Of a stretch of 14,005 nt of DNA, positions 1 to 6,939 are shown in pieces. The stretch spans positions 1 to 14,005 of the forward strand of contig CAOKJJ010000139.1 in assembly GCA_948468465.1 (NCBI GenBank), in the 5' to 3' direction. The first letter of the stretch is position 1, and every line of letters begins with the position of its first letter. The notes under the pieces are model-generated. The model made no database searches, was not told the origin of the DNA, and saw only the letters and a program-made list of their open reading frames with translations. The position numbers and the translations under genes were made by a program. This DNA comes from an uncultured Eubacterium sp. Lineage in GTDB: Bacteria; Bacillota_A; Clostridia; Lachnospirales; Lachnospiraceae.

Positions 1-192
1 AGTATTCTGCTCTGTAAATCAGGGGCGCAGCCCAGCGTCGCTTTTAGCCACAGGCTGTAAGCCAGGGGCGGACTACGCGACGCGACCGGACGGGGCCACT
101 ACGTTCATGCAGAATGCTTAGGAATTCTTAACATTCTGGAGTAGGAGCCGAAATCCAGGCCCCGCCCCTCATCCAGCGTCCGGATAGCCACA
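1..192. repeat. GC-rich cluster of related repeat modules in alternating orientation
   Basis: Three related modules can be aligned by eye. Copy 1 (1-52) and copy 2 (about 131-192) read in the same direction and share, in order, ATTCTG, AAATC-AGG, CCAGCGTC (32-39 and 173-180) and TAGCCACA (45-52 and 185-192). The stretch between them (about 53-118) reads as a diverged copy in reverse: its complement starts AGCATTCTGC, against AGTATTCTGC at 1-10, and contains GCGTCGC. The outer ends 1-10 and 109-118 are complementary with one G-U pair. CAGAATG (110-116) faces CATTCTG (132-138). Further complementary pairs are AGGGGCGG (64-71) with CCGCCCCT (162-169) and GGGGCC (92-97) with GGCCCC (158-163). No convincing reading frame crosses it. 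It could be a MITE-like or intergenic repeat element, or a structured RNA. The left end is cut by the window edge. Confidence 0.5.
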
Positions 193-434
193 AAAAAACG
201 CACCACAATGTCAAAAATGTTGCATATCTGGTTCTTCCAGGCTAGGATGTTCGAATCGTGTCGCCGTCAAACTTTGGTCTGTCATCATGAATAGACATAA
301 ATCCTCCTGGTGATTTCATATACTGTTTAGAGTGTGTTTGGTAAGATTCTGTATGACCCCCGCAAATGTTCCGCGGGAGTAAGCAGCAACATAGATGGCA
401 CTGATTTAGCAGAAACAGTATGGGAGGATGAATC
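193..434. other. Non-coding leader region of spoIIP
   Basis: This stretch lies between the repeat cluster and spoIIP. It holds the candidate sigma-E-like promoter at 296-324, a small hairpin CCCGC/GCGGG (359-363 with 373-377, no T-run after it) and the spoIIP ribosome-binding site GGGAGG at 422-427. The gpr protease gene that often precedes spoIIP in Firmicutes is not visible upstream. An 18-codon minus-strand reading frame (298 to 242) with an AGGAGG at 308-303 is present but has no recognisable content. Confidence 0.5.
296..324 (+). promoter_or_regulatory. Candidate sigma-E-type sporulation promoter for spoIIP
   Basis: CATAAAT at 296-302 and CATATACT at 317-324 are separated by 14 bases. 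This resembles the mother-cell sigma-E pattern (ATA-core -35 box, about 14-base spacer, CATACA-T-like -10 box). Transcription would start near 331, giving a leader of about 100 bases. spoIIP is a sigma-E-controlled gene in Bacillus subtilis, which makes the match plausible, but both boxes are degenerate and chance is possible. Confidence 0.3.
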
Positions 435-1709
435 ATGCATTTGAGGAAAAAGTACAAAAAGAAGTGGTGGGCAGGTACATTTCCATTGTTTATTTTTGTG
501 GCAGCAGTGATGTATGTGACAGACTCAGCCGGAATTACAAAAGATACTATACTGGATGCAGCAGCACAGGCAATTCAGTCGAATCTTGGATATCAGGCAG
601 TACGCAGCTGCATGCCGATGCTCGTATATGATGCTTCATCGTCCGGGCAAAAGACGATTTATGAATATCTGGCAGACAGTATGGACGAAATGCTGCCAAT
701 CTATGGCTATACAAGAGACGAAGAGAGCCATATGGCGGCCGGCAATCTGGGGCTGCCGGGAGAAGAGGACAGCTGCGGCAGTTTTGAGGGGATGGAGGAT
801 ATGGATGCATGGAACACCGCGCAGCTTGTGCAGGAAAACGAACAGGCGGTGCAGGAAAATATAGATCTGCAGGGCATTCAGCAGACAACCGGTCATAATG
901 CCGCAAGCAGCCATACGGTACCGTCAGAAGCTTTTACAGCGGGAGAAAAAGTAAAAAAATTCTCGCGTCAGAAGCTAAATGATTTTGATTATCTGCTCCA
1001 GAATTTTTACAGAGTTGACAGTACGACGACAACAAACAGCAAACAGCTGAACGCCGCCAAAATGCTGGCAAAGGATATGCGGATTGACCGCAAACAGGAA
1101 GGTCCGCAAATACTCATTTATCACACGCATTCCCAGGAGCGTTTTGCAGATTCCAAAAGCGCTGCACAATCTGTAGTCGGATTAGGCGATTACCTGACAG
1201 AAATATTAGAACAGACATACGGCTACCGCGTCCTGCACCATAAGGGAGAATACGACCTGCCAGACCGCGACAACGCCTATTCCAGAGCAGCACCGGCACT
1301 GGAGCAGCTTTTAAAGGAAAATCCAGGCATTCAGGTCGTAATTGATCTGCATAGAGACGGGGTAGCAGAAAATACAAGGCTCGTAGAAAAGGTAAACGGC
1401 AAGGACACAGCGACAATCATGTTTTTCAACGGTCTTAGCCATACAACGGCGCAGGGAGACATCAGCTATTTATATAATCCGAATCTTGCCGATAACCTGG
1501 CCTTTTCTTTTCAGCTTCAGCTGGCAGCGGCAGAATACTATCCGGGATTTTCACGCTTTGTCTATCTGAAAGGATACCGCTATAATCTGCATTATCTGCC
1601 AAGATCACTGCTTGTGGAAGTCGGCGCGCAGACAAATACATACGAAGAAGTCATGAACGCGATGGAACCATTGGCGGATGTGTTGGATAAGGTGCTTTCA
1701 GGGGATTAA
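435..1709 (+). CDS. spoIIP: Stage II sporulation protein P (SpoIIP), cell-wall hydrolase of engulfment
   Basis: SpoIIP is a peptidoglycan amidase/endopeptidase that acts with SpoIID and SpoIIM during engulfment of the forespore. The 424-residue product has a basic N-terminus and one membrane anchor at about residues 13-28, then a variable acidic, Gln/Glu-rich linker to about residue 170. The C-terminal catalytic domain shows the family motif IYHTHSQE (228-235, His230, His232, Glu235), IDLHRD (303-308) and LLVEVGAQTNT (392-402). Length is within the usual 330-430 range. The start is set by GGGAGG at 422-427, seven bases upstream; an ATG at 428 is in another frame. A 12-base palindrome GGGATTAATCCC (1702-1713) covers the stop codon. 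The usual downstream partner lepA is displaced by the DUF1016 gene. Confidence 0.95.
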   Translation: MHLRKKYKKKWWAGTFPLFIFVAAVMYVTDSAGITKDTILDAAAQAIQSNLGYQAVRSCMPMLVYDASSSGQKTIYEYLADSMDEMLPIYGYTRDEESHMAAGNLGLPGEEDSCGSFEGMEDMDAWNTAQLVQENEQAVQENIDLQGIQQTTGHNAASSHTVPSEAFTAGEKVKKFSRQKLNDFDYLLQNFYRVDSTTTTNSKQLNAAKMLAKDMRIDRKQEGPQILIYHTHSQERFADSKSAAQSVVGLGDYLTEILEQTYGYRVLHHKGEYDLPDRDNAYSRAAPALEQLLKENPGIQVVIDLHRDGVAENTRLVEKVNGKDTATIMFFNGLSHTTAQGDISYLYNPNLADNLAFSFQLQLAAAEYYPGFSRFVYLKGYRYNLHYLPRSLLVEVGAQTNTYEEVMNAMEPLADVLDKVLSGD

Positions 1710-1758
1710 TCCCACTGTCCATGTGTAACCGATAACAATCCAAATATTCTGCAGAGAT

Positions 1759-1765
1759 GGAGAAG
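1759..1765 (+). promoter_or_regulatory. Ribosome-binding site deciding the DUF1016 start
   Basis: GGAGAAG lies 6 bases before the ATG at 1772 and overlaps the alternative ATG at 1757. No comparable Shine-Dalgarno sequence precedes 1757, so 1772 is preferred. Confidence 0.55.
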
Positions 1766-1771
1766 ATAATA

Positions 1772-2878
1772 ATGAATGAAAAAATAAAGAAAAATGATAT
1801 TACGGATATGTATCAAAAATCAGAAAATATTTTATCGGATATACAAAATATCATAGAAATTTCCCAGCGTCAGGCTTATCATGCAGTTGATACAATTCTG
1901 TCACAAAGAAACTGGCTGATTGGATATCGGATTGCAGAGGAGGAAGTAAAGGGTTCAAATCGTGCTGAGTATGGCGCAAACATTATTAAGAAACTGGCGA
2001 AAGATCTGACCGCAAAATATGGAAAGGGTTATGACCGCAGCAATCTTTATCATTATCTGCGATTTTATAAAGAATTTCCTAAGATTGTCGACACAGTGTG
2101 TCGACAATCCCATATTCGTTTAACATGGTCACATTACCGTGCGTTACTGCAGGTAGAAAATTCTGCCGCCCGCAGCTGGTATGAAAAAGAAGCATATGAA
2201 CAGGCATGGAGTGTACGTACTTTACAGCGTAATATTAACACACAGTATTATTACCGCATATTACAGTCGCAGCGTAAAGAGCTGGCTGAACAGGAAATGA
2301 TTGAAAAGACATCAGATTTTCAAAGTGATAAACTGGAATTTATAAAAAACCCTGTCATAGCGGAATTTCTGGGCCTCTCGTTTAACACTGATTTTACTGA
2401 AACTGAGCTTGAAAGCAGCATTATTTCTAATATTCAAAAATTTCTGATGGAACTGGGAAAAGGATATGCTTTTGTGGCCCGCCAGCAGCACATAAAGACA
2501 GAAAAAGAAAATTATTTTATTGACCTTGTATTTTATAATTATATTTTAAAGTGTTTTGTTTTAATTGATCTGAAAACGGATAAAATTACGCATCAGGATG
2601 TAGGGCAGATGGATATGTATATTCGTATGTATGATGAATTAAAGAAAGGGCCAGACGATAATCCGACATTGGGTATTGTGTTATGTACAGAAACAGACGA
2701 AGATATAGCAAGGTATTCCATTCTACATGGAAATGAGCAGTTATTTGCATCGAAGTACAGGCTGTATTTGCCGACAGAAGAAGAATTAAGAAATGAAATT
2801 GAAACACAGAAGACAATGTTTTATCTGCAGCAAAGAGAGCAGGCGGCCACGTGGAAAGATGATGAGAAATATAAATAA
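1772..2878 (+). CDS. DUF1016-family PDDEXK nuclease (YhcG-like)
   Basis: This is a predicted DNA nuclease of the DUF1016/YhcG family. Members are scattered by horizontal transfer and are often found near defence or restriction loci; the cellular role is not firmly known. The N-terminal half (about residues 15-165) is the helical DUF1016_N region with YGANIIKKLAKDL, GYDRSNLYHYLRFY and LTWSHYRALL. The C-terminal PD-(D/E)xK domain has the helix-start Glu214, Asp251 in FIDLVFYN and Asp266-Leu-Lys268 in LIDLK, followed by GQMDMYIRMYDE. The third acid is Asp rather than the more common Glu. An ATG at 1757 would add five residues, but ATG 1772 is better placed after GGAGAAG at 1759-1765 and gives 368 residues. 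The gene is visibly richer in A+T than spoIIP or lepA and splits that neighbourhood, consistent with acquisition. No methylase, antitoxin or other partner is next to it. A 27-base perfect palindrome lies inside (2083-2109). Confidence 0.88.
   Translation: MNEKIKKNDITDMYQKSENILSDIQNIIEISQRQAYHAVDTILSQRNWLIGYRIAEEEVKGSNRAEYGANIIKKLAKDLTAKYGKGYDRSNLYHYLRFYKEFPKIVDTVCRQSHIRLTWSHYRALLQVENSAARSWYEKEAYEQAWSVRTLQRNINTQYYYRILQSQRKELAEQEMIEKTSDFQSDKLEFIKNPVIAEFLGLSFNTDFTETELESSIISNIQKFLMELGKGYAFVARQQHIKTEKENYFIDLVFYNYILKCFVLIDLKTDKITHQDVGQMDMYIRMYDELKKGPDDNPTLGIVLCTETDEDIARYSILHGNEQLFASKYRLYLPTEEELRNEIETQKTMFYLQQREQAATWKDDEKYK
2083..2109. repeat. Perfect 27-base palindrome inside the DUF1016 gene
   Basis: Two 13-base arms (2083-2095 and 2097-2109) are exact reverse complements around a single G at 2096. 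The core contains the site GTCGAC twice. It encodes part of KIVDTVCRQS, the hinge just before the LTWSHYR motif. It could be an extruding hairpin, a protein-binding site, or the product of palindrome-correcting mutation. Confidence 0.85.
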
Positions 2879-2899
2879 AAACGGAATATCATTTCAGCG

Positions 2900-2942
2900 T
2901 AAATTTCCGCATGGATGCACTCTTGCACCAGCCGGAAATTTA
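2900..2942 (+). promoter_or_regulatory. Two-tier hairpin upstream of lepA
   Basis: TAAATTTCCG (2900-2909) pairs perfectly with CGGAAATTTA (2933-2942). Inside, GGATGCA (2913-2919, one bulged A) pairs with TGCACC (2924-2929) around a CTCT loop. There is no U-run after the stem, so it is not a classical terminator. It may weaken read-through from the DUF1016 gene or protect RNA ends. The right side overlaps the candidate lepA promoter. Confidence 0.5.
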
Positions 2943-2951
2943 TGTTAAGAT
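2924..2951 (+). promoter_or_regulatory. Candidate sigma-A promoter for lepA
   Basis: There is an extended -10 element, TG at 2943-2944, one base, then TAAGAT at 2946-2951. A weak -35, TTGCAC (2924-2929), lies 16 bases upstream. Transcription would start near 2958, about 30 bases before lepA. The -35 is poor, so the call rests mainly on the extended -10. Confidence 0.35.
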
Positions 2952-2988
2952 GACAATGCGAAAATAGAAGGTACAGACGGAGGAGATT

Positions 2989-4800
2989 ATGGCAGTGGAT
3001 CAGAGCAGAATCAGAAATTTTTGTATTGTAGCGCATATTGATCATGGGAAATCCACACTCGCAGACCGCATCATTGAAAAGACAGGTCTGCTGACGGAGC
3101 GTGAGATGCAGGCACAGGTATTGGATAATATGGACCTGGAACGTGAGCGGGGCATTACGATCAAGTCGCAGGCGGTTCGTATTATATATAAGGCGCAGGA
3201 TGGGGAAGAATATATTTTTAATTTAATAGATACGCCGGGGCACGTAGATTTTACGTATGAGGTGTCCAGAAGCCTTGCGGCATGTGACGGGGCCATTCTC
3301 GTCGTTGACGCGGCGCAGGGAATTGAAGCGCAGACGCTGGCAAATGTATATCTGGCGCTGGATCACGATTTGGAAGTGTTTCCTGTGATCAATAAAATAG
3401 ATCTGCCGAGTGCGGATCCGCAGCGTGTTCGGGAAGAGATTGAGGACATTATCGGACTGGATGCGTCGGACGCACCGTTAATTTCAGCGAAAACCGGAGT
3501 AAATATCGACCAGGTGTTGGAAGCGATTGTGCAGAAAATACCTGCGCCGACTGGCGATGCGTCGGCTCCGCTGCAGGCGCTGATCTTTGATTCCAAATAT
3601 GATTCTTATAAAGGCGTGATTGTATTTTGCCGCATCAAGGAAGGAATGGTAAGGCCGGGGACGAAAATTAAAATGATGGCGACAGGTGCGTCGGCGGAAG
3701 TTGTGGAAGTTGGCTATTTTGGAGCCGGGCAGTTCCTTCCATGCGAAGAATTAAGCGCAGGTATGGTAGGGTATATCACTGCCAGCTTAAAAAATGTGAA
3801 AGATACCCGTGTTGGAGATACGATTACGCAGGCAGACCGTCCTTGTGCGCAGCCTTTGCCTGGCTATAAAAAAGTGAATCCAATGGTGTATTGCGGGCTG
3901 TATCCGGCGGACAGTACCAAATATCCGGATCTGCGGGACGCGCTGGAAAAACTGCAGTTAAATGACGCGGCGCTTCAGTTTGAAGCAGAGACTTCGATTG
4001 CGCTTGGATTTGGATTCCGCTGCGGTTTTTTGGGGCTGCTGCATTTGGAGATTATACAGGAACGCTTGGAGAGGGAATTTAATCTGGATTTAGTAACAAC
4101 AGCTCCCGGCGTTGTTTACAGGGTTTATAAGACGGATGGAACAATGATTGAGCTGACGAATCCATCGAATCTGCCGGAACCGGCTGAGATTGACTATATG
4201 GAAGAACCGGTTGTAGACGCGGAGATTATGGTTTCCAGCGAATATATCGGCGCGATTATGGATTTGTGCCAGCAGCGGCGCGGTATTTATATCAGCATGG
4301 AATATTTGGAAGAAACGCGGGCGCGGCTAAAATATACGATACCGTTAAATGAGATTATTTATGATTTTTTTGACGCGTTAAAATCACGTTCCAGAGGTTA
4401 TGCCTCTTTTGATTATGAGATGAAAGGATATCAAAAATCTGACCTTGTGAAGCTGGATATTTTGATTAACAAAGAAGAAGTCGATGCGCTTTCCTTTATT
4501 GTATTTTCAGGAACCGCGTACGAACGCGGGCGCAGAATGTGTGAACGGTTAAAAGAAGAGATACCAAGGCATTTGTTTGAGATTCCGATTCAGGCAGCCG
4601 TAGGCAGCAGAGTTATTGCCAGAGAGACTGTCCGCGCAATGCGTAAGGATGTGCTGGCAAAATGTTACGGCGGAGATATTATGCGCAAGAAAAAGCTGCT
4701 GGAAAAACAAAAAGAAGGAAAAAAGAGAATGCGTCAAATTGGCAGCGTAGAAATTCCGCAGGAAGCATTTATGAGCGTGCTGAAACTGGATGAAAATTAA
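2989..4800 (+). CDS. lepA: Elongation factor 4 (LepA), ribosome-associated GTPase
   Basis: LepA/EF4 is a translational GTPase that acts on the ribosome and has been linked to back-translocation and 30S assembly. At 603 residues it matches the family length of about 600. GTPase motifs run in order: AHIDHGKST (15-23), [10 protein letters not shown] (switch I region), DTPGHVDF (switch II), NKIDLP and SAKTG. The C-terminus has the LepA-specific region with [38 protein letters not shown] and [10 protein letters not shown]. The start is set by GGAGGAG at 2979-2985. hemW begins at the next base after the stop, so the two are co-transcribed and probably translationally coupled. All key residues are present. 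Confidence 0.98.
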   Translation: MAVDQSRIRNFCIVAHIDHGKSTLADRIIEKTGLLTEREMQAQVLDNMDLERERGITIKSQAVRIIYKAQDGEEYIFNLIDTPGHVDFTYEVSRSLAACDGAILVVDAAQGIEAQTLANVYLALDHDLEVFPVINKIDLPSADPQRVREEIEDIIGLDASDAPLISAKTGVNIDQVLEAIVQKIPAPTGDASAPLQALIFDSKYDSYKGVIVFCRIKEGMVRPGTKIKMMATGASAEVVEVGYFGAGQFLPCEELSAGMVGYITASLKNVKDTRVGDTITQADRPCAQPLPGYKKVNPMVYCGLYPADSTKYPDLRDALEKLQLNDAALQFEAETSIALGFGFRCGFLGLLHLEIIQERLEREFNLDLVTTAPGVVYRVYKTDGTMIELTNPSNLPEPAEIDYMEEPVVDAEIMVSSEYIGAIMDLCQQRRGIYISMEYLEETRARLKYTIPLNEIIYDFFDALKSRSRGYASFDYEMKGYQKSDLVKLDILINKEEVDALSFIVFSGTAYERGRRMCERLKEEIPRHLFEIPIQAAVGSRVIARETVRAMRKDVLAKCYGGDIMRKKKLLEKQKEGKKRMRQIGSVEIPQEAFMSVLKLDEN

Positions 4801-5985
4801 ATGCGGAAAAATGAAATGAAGATGAAAGAACTGGAATTGTATGTGCATATCCCATTTTGCGTAAGGAAATGCAGTTACTGTGATTTTTTATCTGCGCCGG
4901 CGCCGCAGCATATCCGCAGTGACTATCTGGCGCGGCTGCTTTTAGAAATGCAGGCAGCCGGGCTGGCTTATAGAGACTATTGTGTCAGTTCTGTATTTGT
5001 CGGCGGCGGTACGCCGTCCATATTGACCGCGTCGCAGATGCTGCAGCTGTTTTCGCAGCTTCATGACAGCTTTTGTGTGAGGTCAGATGCGGAAATTACA
5101 GTAGAATGCAACCCGGGTACGTTAAACAGGGAAAAGCTGCAGGCTTACCGCAAGGCTGGGGTAAACAGGCTCAGCATCGGACTGCAGTCCGCGGATGACA
5201 GGGAACTTCGTCTGCTGGGAAGGATTCATACGTTTGAGCAGTTTGTGCAAAACTTTTATCTGGCACGCGAACTGGGATTTGATAATATCAATGTAGATAT
5301 TATTTCTGCAATTCCCGGCCAGAAAATGAATGTTTATGAACAGACCTTGGAAAAAGTGACGGCACTGGGGCCGGAGCATATTTCGGCCTACAGTCTGATG
5401 ATTGAAGAAGGTACGCCGTTTTATGATCAATATGCGAAGGCAGAGCAGCTGCGCCAGAAAGGGAACATACAGCATCAGCTTCCTTCCGAGGAAGAGGAGA
5501 GGCAGATGTATGAACTGACGAAAAGCCTGCTGCGGCAAAAAGGATATGAGCGTTATGAGATATCCAATTATGCTTTGCCGGGATTTGAATGCCGGCATAA
5601 TATAGGGTATTGGACCGGAAAAAATTATCTTGGCATTGGCCTTGGAGCATCTTCCTGCATAGAGCATACCCGATTTTCAAATATTTCGGATTTAAACAGG
5701 TATTTGGAACTGGATTTTGCGGATTTGTCAAAGGTTTCTGTCACACAGGAACGATTAAGCAAAGCAGCGCAGATGGAGGAGTTTATGTTTTTAGGACTGC
5801 GCATGATGCGGGGCGTATCGGCTGATGATTTTAGAAGGCGGTTTTCCTGTCCGATAGAAAGCATATATGGTAAAGTACTGCAAAAACAATTAAAACAAAA
5901 GCTGATTTCTGAAACAGCTGGCGGCTATTGCCTGACAGATTACGGCATAGATGTTAGTAATTATGTGTTTACGGATTATTTATGA
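4801..5985 (+). CDS. hemW: HemW, radical SAM haem chaperone (formerly CPO-like)
   Basis: HemW belongs to the HemN/CPO radical SAM family but acts as a haem-binding chaperone; members were long misnamed oxygen-independent coproporphyrinogen oxidase. The motif VHIPFCVRKCSYCDF places the [4Fe-4S] cysteines at residues 20, 24 and 27. The next positions are Asp-Phe, lacking the fourth cysteine of true HemN, which supports HemW. Further family blocks are VGGGTPSIL, ISAIPGQ, YEISNYALPGFECRHN and YLGIGLGASS. The length of 394 residues is normal. The start is uncertain: ATGs at 4801, 4816 and 4822 are all in frame. The first touches the lepA stop and suggests coupling; no strong Shine-Dalgarno sequence separates them. 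In many Firmicutes hrcA-grpE-dnaK follow hemW; here they do not. Confidence 0.95.
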   Translation: MRKNEMKMKELELYVHIPFCVRKCSYCDFLSAPAPQHIRSDYLARLLLEMQAAGLAYRDYCVSSVFVGGGTPSILTASQMLQLFSQLHDSFCVRSDAEITVECNPGTLNREKLQAYRKAGVNRLSIGLQSADDRELRLLGRIHTFEQFVQNFYLARELGFDNINVDIISAIPGQKMNVYEQTLEKVTALGPEHISAYSLMIEEGTPFYDQYAKAEQLRQKGNIQHQLPSEEEERQMYELTKSLLRQKGYERYEISNYALPGFECRHNIGYWTGKNYLGIGLGASSCIEHTRFSNISDLNRYLELDFADLSKVSVTQERLSKAAQMEEFMFLGLRMMRGVSADDFRRRFSCPIESIYGKVLQKQLKQKLISETAGGYCLTDYGIDVSNYVFTDYL

Positions 5986-6027
5986 AACTGAAATATTATT
6001 TTAAAATATGCAGGGAGGTGTCACAGA

Positions 6028-6840
6028 ATGGGAATACAGGCAGCATTTATGCTTCCGCATCCGCCTCTTATCGTGCCTGAAATTGGCAGAGGTGAAGAAA
6101 AAAAGATTCAAAAAACAATAGATGCCTATCATCAATGTGCAGGTATGATCGGTGAGCTGCAACCGGATACAATCATGGTTATCTCGCCGCATCAGATCAT
6201 GTATGCAGATTATTTTCATATTTCGCCGGGGGACTCGGCGGAAGGGGATTTTGGACAGTTTCGTGCCGGACAGGTCAGATTCCATGCGTCATACGATACA
6301 AAACTTGTTGCGGAAATCTGCAGAAGGGCGGAACAAAACCATCTGCCCGCAGGTACAGACGGAGAGCGTGAAAAACGTCTGGATCACGGAACAATGGTGC
6401 CGCTTTATTTTGTCAACCAGTACTGGAAGGATTATAAGCTGGTACGCATCGGTCTGTCCGGCCTGCCGCTGGAAAAACATTATGAGCTCGGCCGGTGTCT
6501 TAAGAAGGCTGTGGAAGCATTGGGTACAAAAGCGGTGCTGATTGCCAGCGGGGATTTATCCCATCGTCTGAAAGCAGACGGCCCCTATGGATATCAGAAA
6601 GAAGGGCCGGAATATGACAAACGTGTCATGGATGTTATGGGACAGGCTGATTTTTCCAGGCTGCTGCATTTTTCAGAAGATTTTTGCGGTAAAGCAGGCG
6701 AATGCGGGCATCGTTCTTTTACGATTCTGGCAGGGGCGCTGGAGGGAATGGATGTAAAGGCGCACAGGCTTTCTTATGAAGGCCCGTTTGGGGTTGGCTA
6801 TGGGATCTGCGCTTATACGCTGGGTGAAACAGAAAGATGA
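6028..6840 (+). CDS. LigB/Memo-fold (class III extradiol dioxygenase-like) protein of the AmmeMemoRadiSam cluster
   Basis: This is a stand-alone class III extradiol dioxygenase-like domain of 270 residues. In the AmmeMemoRadiSam cluster such a domain occurs either as a Memo-type protein (AmrB) or as the N-terminal half of a fused AmrA; this sequence resembles the latter by memory of its motifs. Conserved His-containing blocks are LPHPPLIVPEIG (His11), ISPHQ (His55), RLDHGTMVPLYF (His120), ASGDLSH (His179) and ECGHRSF (His228), ending in YEGPFGVGYGICAY. The substrate is unknown. The start is set by AGGGAGGTG at 6012-6020. It follows hemW by 42 bases and probably belongs to the same transcript. 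The stop at 6838 falls in the first unit of a 16-bp tandem repeat. Automated naming could give it as AmrB. Confidence 0.85.
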   Translation: MGIQAAFMLPHPPLIVPEIGRGEEKKIQKTIDAYHQCAGMIGELQPDTIMVISPHQIMYADYFHISPGDSAEGDFGQFRAGQVRFHASYDTKLVAEICRRAEQNHLPAGTDGEREKRLDHGTMVPLYFVNQYWKDYKLVRIGLSGLPLEKHYELGRCLKKAVEALGTKAVLIASGDLSHRLKADGPYGYQKEGPEYDKRVMDVMGQADFSRLLHFSEDFCGKAGECGHRSFTILAGALEGMDVKAHRLSYEGPFGVGYGICAYTLGETER

Positions 6841-6882
6841 TGAAACAGAAAGATTTTGAAACAGAAAGATTTTGAAACAGAA
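6826..6882 (+). repeat. 16-bp tandem repeat at the LigB/AMMECR1 gene junction
   Basis: Units start at 6826, 6842 and 6858 (GAAACAGAAAGAT followed by GAT or TTT), with a partial fourth copy GAAACAGAA at 6874-6882. Units 2 and 3 are identical and unit 1 differs at two bases. The LigB stop codon (6838-6840) is in unit 1. Sixteen is not a multiple of three, so copy-number change shifts the frame downstream. Confidence 0.9.
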
Positions 6883-6939
6883 TAAATTGCTGTCAGTGAT
6901 TTATTTTATAAATAAAGCAGGGAAAAAAGGAGGATCGCT

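Noticed and set aside
246..270. TTCGAAT-containing stretch resembling a tRNA T-arm
   Set aside because: The flanking stem has a mismatch and wobbles, and no acceptor, D-arm or anticodon arm is found upstream.
359..377. CCCGC/GCGGG hairpin as a terminator before spoIIP
   Set aside because: Only five pairs, with no T-run on either strand.
5122..5667. Long antisense reading frames opposite hemW (also opposite glnS at 8470-9159 and amrS at 7683-8300)
   Set aside because: They lie opposite well-recognised genes, have no family motifs and have no convincing ribosome-binding sites.
6841..6939. Read-through fusion of the LigB and AMMECR1 genes by a sequencing error
   Set aside because: Although in frame, several stops (6838, 6841, 6883) intervene and amrA has its own AGGAGG, so no single-base error would restore a fusion.
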